From Hemicentrotus pulcherrimus (lineage: Eukaryota; Echinodermata; Echinoidea; Camarodonta; Strongylocentrotidae), in NCBI GenBank assembly GCA_003118195.1, contig BEXV01001074.1, forward strand, positions 32,967-50,881: DNA of 17,915 bases, given 5' to 3'. Under the pieces are notes generated by a model. That model worked only from the letters and a program-made list of their open reading frames with translations. It did no database searches and was not told the origin of the DNA. The stretch's first letter is position 1; each line of letters opens with the position of its first letter. The translations under genes were made by a program, and so were the position numbers. This document shows positions 13,924 through 17,915 of this stretch, piece by piece.

Positions 13924-14340
13924 GTTGGTATCAAGAGAAGCAGAAAAATGTGAAATTTTTAGCAAACTCTGATTAAACTAGAAAGTTATGTTGCAGTCAT
14001 TCAAACACAACTGTACTAAAATAACTTCCAAAAAATATTTCCAAAAAAAAATAATCATACATGCACCCTTAACATAATTATAAATTTATTTCTATACAAC
14101 CCCAGTATAGTATGATTGATTAAAAAAGAAATATAAACAAAAATGTTTATGTTTGTGCTTAATTAAAACCGAATTAATATCAGGAATGGATTCTCTTGTA
14201 TAAGTTGTAATTATCCAAACAGGCGCACAGTATGATACGGTACACTACATTTGCATACAGTGCAGTGTTAGAGCTATCTAAAATATTTTAAAAATGCCTC
14301 TACAGTTGATTAAATTATCTTGCACCAGTCTTACCCTAAC
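13924..14340. other. Intergenic spacer without recognised features
   Basis: AT-rich with no open gene. One exact octamer atttgcat occurs at 14249-14256; otherwise I see nothing. Confidence 0.6.
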
Positions 14341-14344
14341 TTTT

Positions 14345-14430
14345 AACCAATCACCACTTGGCTAAGCAGGCATTCCAATTTCCAATGAGCTGAGCTGACT
14401 CACTACATATAGGGAGGACGGATGCAATCA
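14345..14430 (+). promoter_or_regulatory. Probable MTRFR promoter with three CCAAT boxes
   Basis: CCAAT occurs at 14347-14351 (as ccaatca, the NF-Y form), 14375-14379 and 14382-14386. A tgactca AP-1-like site follows at 14396-14402, then a catatagg TATA-like stretch at about 14407-14414. This lies just upstream of the first inferred splice donor (14493). Transcription probably starts somewhere in 14420-14450, but the exact site cannot be read from sequence. Confidence 0.45.
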
Positions 14431-14493
14431 AAACGGAAATCTCCAAAACAAAGCTCAATGTGACGCTCACAGATTTGCATCAACGGTCCAAAG
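14430..14493 (+). other. MTRFR: Inferred non-coding first exon of MTRFR
   Basis: The right edge is a strong donor, gtccaaag|gtaagct. Its natural partner is the acceptor tcatctcttacag|ACAT at 15398. The left edge is a guess. It includes an octamer atttgcat at 14473-14480. No ATG here opens a long frame. A different acceptor (ttttgtag, ending near 14581) could add an extra exon. Confidence 0.4.
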
Positions 14494-15398
14494 GTAAGCT
14501 AAAATCATCTCTTTTGATTATATGTCCTTAAAGTATACTTAAGTCGTGTGGTGTGAGTGATTTTCAAATATCTTTTTGTAGTCGGAATCGGTGCTCGGTC
14601 CCATCTCTTCATATTTGTGTCACCGGTATGGATCTCAAGACTCCCAGCTCCACCACCTCGACTCCACACAGACATACTATCCGGGCTGTGCTATTGTTGA
14701 TATAGACTCTACTCAACATTTCAAACACCACTGTACAAAACTCAACTGTTTTCATTAGAAATCAGTACTTTCTTGACAATTGATGACACCTAAATACTTA
14801 ATAGCAGTAGATAAAAACTAGATCTAGACCCTAGAATACAATTTGTTCAACTTAATTACCGATGCATGTTGTTGTTAATGTTATAGAAAGAATAATTAAA
14901 AAAATCAAATTGTAAGTGTTACTGTCATATTTGCCGATCAGCCACATCGGCATGATTGTGTGCATTTGTGTACAGTGACTGACTATTCATGTTTACGTGC
15001 AAATGCTGCATATTAACACGTAGTGCAGTGCTAGACCTAGAGGTCAATACACATTAGCATTGACTCTATGCTTTGCTGGAGTGCTTGACTCCATGTTTTC
15101 TCCTCAATCTGCTCAAACGGCAGGCCGGGGCCGGGGGTGCGAATATACTATCGTAAATGTGGCCATGCAGTGAAACTGAAGTGAAAGGCATTCCTTATTT
15201 TGGGGGAAAAATAGGGAAGGTCAGACAATTCGACAAAATTATGTTACTTTGTTTGATATTAATACTAGCACCGTAAACATGGTTTTAAATGTTATTATTA
15301 TTATAATTACAAAATAACTATTATTATTATTATTATTTATTATCATAATAAATTTGTTGTTGTATTGTTATTATTATTATGTATTTCATCTCTTACAG
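14494..15398 (+). other. MTRFR: Inferred 5' UTR intron of MTRFR
   Basis: A 905-bp GT-AG interval. It holds a (TTA)n microsatellite close to its 3' end and no coding sequence I can support. A 25-codon frame opening at about 14629 is too short to call. Confidence 0.4.
15293..15380. repeat. Interrupted (TTA)n microsatellite
   Basis: Runs of tta/att broken by aattacaaaataac and tttgttgttg. It lies directly before the inferred acceptor at 15398. Confidence 0.85.
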
Positions 15399-15411
15399 AC
15401 ATATCTCAGGA

Positions 15412-15486
15412 ATGTGTTCAGCTGAAGGATCTCAGATTAATTGTCGAGAGTGGGTGATCTCAAACCTTGTCATTCCCAGCCTCTAA
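15412..15486 (+). CDS. Upstream ORF in the MTRFR leader (24 codons)
   Basis: ATG at 15412 opens a 24-codon frame, starting MCSAEGSQI, that ends TAA at 15484-15486, 15 nt before the main ATG and in the same frame. Its context (aggATGT) is weaker than that of the main start (aaaATGG). If the leader is spliced as inferred, it would be the first or one of the first ATGs read by scanning ribosomes. Whether it is translated is unknown. Confidence 0.4.
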   Translation: MCSAEGSQINCREWVISNLVIPSL

Positions 15487-15501
15487 ACGTTTCGTGGCAA
15501 A

Positions 15502-16302
15502 ATGGTCATCTATAGATTTGGAGGACTTACACCAAACTCTTATTCAACATTTAATTTGGCCAGTAATTTCTCAAAGTGGAAGATTTGCGAAGCCCTGGCA
15601 TATGCCACTGTCTCTGAAATGAGATTATCATTCACATGTACATCCAGTGTTTCTAGCCAATTTATTCATGTGGATGTAACAAGCAGAACTTTAGATAAGA
15701 AACAGGAGAGGAAGCAGAGAAATTTACCTGAGGAGCAGTGTAAAGCACCAGTTAGTGTCTCTCCAAAATACAAGAGTTTATCTTCCTGTCCATCAGGAGG
15801 AATAACCAACCCTGGCAGACCCAAATATGATTTGAGGAACACTTCTTGTGTATTCAGGCCAACAATAAGCCAGATTCCACTTTTGACTAGCTTTAGGGCA
15901 TGTGTATTTGATAAATATGGAGAAAAATTTAGATCTTTCTTAAATAAACAAGGGCTATCGGATTACACTGCAATTCAGGTTAGGTACTTCCACCAACTTT
16001 TACCCTTAAGTTGGCAACCTTGTGCTGGCATATCAAGGACAGGAGCATATCAATACACAGCTACACGAAGTGGTCATCTCCCATTAGAAAGAGTGTCCGG
16101 TGGTCCAGCTGCAGTACGCTGTAAATCTACAACCACGACAAGGGACAAGCTCCGTGCAAGGATCTGGAGCAAGCTCCCTGATCTCAAGGAGGAAGAGCTG
16201 GAGGAGCAGTTTGTAAGGGGGTCAGGACCAGGAGGCCAGGCCACCAACAAGACCAGTAACTGTGTGGTCCTGAAACATATCCCAACTGGACTTGTTGTCA
16301 AG
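15502..16302 (+). CDS. MTRFR: MTRFR coding exon 1 (extension plus GGQ core)
   Basis: 267 codons, ending CTTGTTGTCAAG|gtaaca in phase 0 exactly where human reads GIVVK. The first 210 or so residues are Ser/Thr/Arg-rich without a recognised domain. Downstream in-frame methionine M40 (15619) is an alternative start. Confidence 0.9.
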
Positions 16303-16998
16303 GTAACAGGATCCATTAAACTTAACCACGTCTCTGTAATATTAGAACCACAAGTTCATGGTAGTCTGGCACTTTTACTACTTCCCTACCAAAAGGATGT
16401 AATGTGTATATTAAAGAAGAAATTGTGTAGGAAGGCCATCTGTCTATAATGACCACTTTTCTTATCCCCTTAGATAGCCTTTATAGGTCTACAGATTCAC
16501 TGCATCTTTTTTTGCCATCCAGTGTCTTAGACACGCAAAGTTATTGTGATTACCTGTTAGTCATACCCCCCTCCCATCCTTTATCATTTTGATAGTGATA
16601 ATAGCATGTGCAACAACAACAAAGATACAATTTATATAGGTTGGGTATTATCTTTATCCATCAATGCAATTGAATCATCTTATTTTTTGTCGCTTTTAAA
16701 ACATTGTTTAATGGTAATCATCTTTTGCATCTACTTGTTTTTAAAGTGTCATCAGACAAGATCGCAGAGCGAAAACCAGAAGATTGCACGTCTCTTGATG
16801 AAGGAGAAGCTGGATCAACATCTCCATGCCGACCAGAGCGCCATCTCTCAATACCAACAGACCATGAACAAGAAGCGAGAGGAGAAGAAACGAAAGACAC
16901 GACTGAAACTTGAAAAGCTGAAAGCACTACGATCGAGTGTAGATGATGATGAGTCTAGTAGTAATGGAAATCAAGATGTTACGAACAAAGATTCCTGA
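15502..16998 (+). CDS. MTRFR: Mitochondrial ribosome-rescue factor, GGQ release-factor family (MTRFR/C12orf65 type)
   Basis: This is a member of the class I release-factor family that lacks the codon-recognition domain. It frees the peptide from stalled or split mitochondrial ribosomes by GGQ-driven peptidyl-tRNA hydrolysis. The spliced product is 350 residues: 267 codons in the first exon and 83 plus stop in the second. The core begins near residue 230 with [19 protein letters not shown], with GGQ at 244-246, then [17 protein letters not shown], almost identical to human ([20 protein letters not shown]). The C-terminus is a Lys/Arg-rich helix ([16 protein letters not shown]), as in human. 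The human protein is 166 residues, so about 180 extra N-terminal residues are present. [11 protein letters not shown] stretch just before the core looks like a transit-peptide end. The start at 15502 has good Kozak context and an in-frame stop at 15484. Confidence 0.93.
16303..16746 (+). other. MTRFR: MTRFR intron between coding exons
   Basis: A 444-bp phase 0 intron, gtaaca to tttttaaag. The reading frame stays open for 48 codons into it and stops at 16447-16449. A retained intron would therefore give a 315-residue protein with GGQ but without the basic tail. Confidence 0.85.
16747..16998 (+). CDS. MTRFR: MTRFR coding exon 2 (basic C-terminal tail)
   Basis: Starts TGTCATCAGACAAGATCG, encoding [17 protein letters not shown], matching human CHQTRSVDQNRKLARKI, which fixes the acceptor. 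It continues with a Lys/Arg-rich helix and an acidic Ser-rich end ([12 protein letters not shown]), and stops TGA at 16996-16998. Confidence 0.93.
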   Translation, partial: CHQTRSQSENQKIARLLMKEKLDQHLHADQSAISQYQQTMNKKREEKKRKTRLKLEKLKALRSSVDDDESSSNGNQDVTNKDS

Positions 16999-17915
16999 GA
17001 CTTCCCCACATGTGAACTCTTCAATAGAGTAAGAAATAGAATCATTGAAGACTTGATTGTAGTAAGAGAGATTTATATACAAGAGGTAGATTTTCAAACG
17101 AGGTAAAGGCGTATTCGGCTGTAGATTATGTTGTTTACTTTTTACCACAAGATAAATGAAATAAGATAAAATAACAAAAATATATTCTTTTATAAGACAG
17201 TTATGAATTGTAAAAGTTATGATCACAAAAGGTATGGACTCTTCAAATTGGCTAAATGGGTAATGTCTCTGTGATGTAGTTAATAGCAGACGACGTTCTC
17301 GTTTGTTCCAAAGGTTCTTTGCCCGCTCTGCTGCATTTGAAAGATATTATTTGTATTTTTTTACCTTCAAAATGAGTATTATGATTTTATTCAAGTCTCA
17401 CGTATGACGTATGTCATTAGACTTTGATAAAATATTTTCAGATTTTTTTCCCTTTTTCACGAATAAGAAGACTTTTCACTTTATGCAGGAAATGGTTTAT
17501 GAAGAAATATTTATATATTTTTTTTTTTAAATTGACCAATATGACACTGCTCTGCCCTCTAATCATGACAATTTCCATTGACTACATATGTCCTTTAAAT
17601 TTCAGGATGTTGTACAAGAGATATGTACGTTATAAAATAAACAATTGTGCGTCATTGACGGACATTGTATTTTAGATTTTAGTCCTGCAGCAGTCTGAAC
17701 ATGTAAAAAGTGTGTCATAGGCCAAGCTTTTGGTGATGATGATATGATGATAATGATGATGATGATGATGGAAAATAAATTGAAGAAAAAAATAGAGAGA
17801 AAATGTTACATGTACCCAGCTTATTATTTTTTGTATGTATATAAACTCTCACCCAAACCAACTCCTGAAGTCTATCTTATCTGATCAATTCTGTTTTACT
17901 TCCAATCCCTCCTCC
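16999..17915 (+). other. MTRFR 3' UTR and downstream sequence
   Basis: AT-rich with no further gene visible. AATAAA polyadenylation hexamers stand at 17637-17642 and 17774-17779. The first is followed by a GT-containing stretch (attgtgcgtcattg), so cleavage there is plausible. Short frames at 16927-17226 (minus) and 17424-17675 are featureless. Confidence 0.55.
17735..17770. repeat. (GAT)n microsatellite
   Basis: About 36 bp of gatgat units with small interruptions, like the longer GAT tract near 1559-1757. Confidence 0.85.

Noticed and set aside
9941..14430. Bidirectional promoter shared by CENPJ and MTRFR
   Set aside because: The genes are head to head, but their starts are at least 2 kb and probably nearly 5 kb apart with transposons and a tandem array between them, so a shared core promoter is not supported.
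14629..14703. Short frame starting MDLKTPSSTTS as an alternative first coding exon of MTRFR
   Set aside because: It is only 25 codons to a stop, has no clear donor joining it in frame to 15399, and has no similarity I recognise.

Overview
The window is animal nuclear DNA. Its protein-coding sequence is broken by short GT-AG introns in an AT-rich background that carries microsatellites, decayed tRNA-derived SINEs and small inverted-repeat elements. I recall several of the repeat motifs from sea urchins and other marine invertebrate deuterostomes, so a sea urchin or related echinoderm is my best guess. That guess rests on repeat flavour and protein similarity, not on a search.

Two genes lie head to head. 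On the minus strand, twelve coding exons (9604 down to 1445) can be chained with matching intron phases into a 1045-residue, 3'-incomplete protein. It is clearly CENPJ/CPAP, the SAS-4-class centriole elongation factor. It has the N-terminal short motif and Gln-rich coiled coil, the tubulin-binding module (FEELVELQIKADD, then FLKRGEGISRF), the conserved LDEFEMLEEAAD and FEDEETWGDF motifs, PPTSALVAKLFP, and the start of the long coiled coil. The rest of the coiled coil and the C-terminal G-box/TCP10 domain lie beyond position 1, behind an intron of at least 1.44 kb. On the plus strand is a two-coding-exon gene (15502-16302, 16747-16998) for a GGQ-containing mitochondrial ribosome-rescue factor of the MTRFR (C12orf65) type. 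It has an unusually long N-terminal extension, a probable non-coding first exon ending at 14493, and an upstream ORF that stops just before the main start. I see no functional link between the two genes.

The 4.9 kb between them is mostly repeats. Directly upstream of CENPJ stand three inverted-repeat elements, at 9829-9940, 9943-10713 and 10943-11980. The first two share a single TA dinucleotide between their ends. Further on is a degenerate tandem array of about 200-bp units (about 12596-13545) whose first unit is split by about 260 bp of foreign sequence. A possible TTAA-flanked element (13555-13919) follows, then the CCAAT-rich promoter region of MTRFR (about 14340-14430).

I found no prokaryote-style or clearly unprecedented system. 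The more unusual observations are the nested or abutting transposon stack, the tandem array, the MTRFR extension with its upstream ORF, and microsatellites that double as splice-acceptor tracts in CENPJ.
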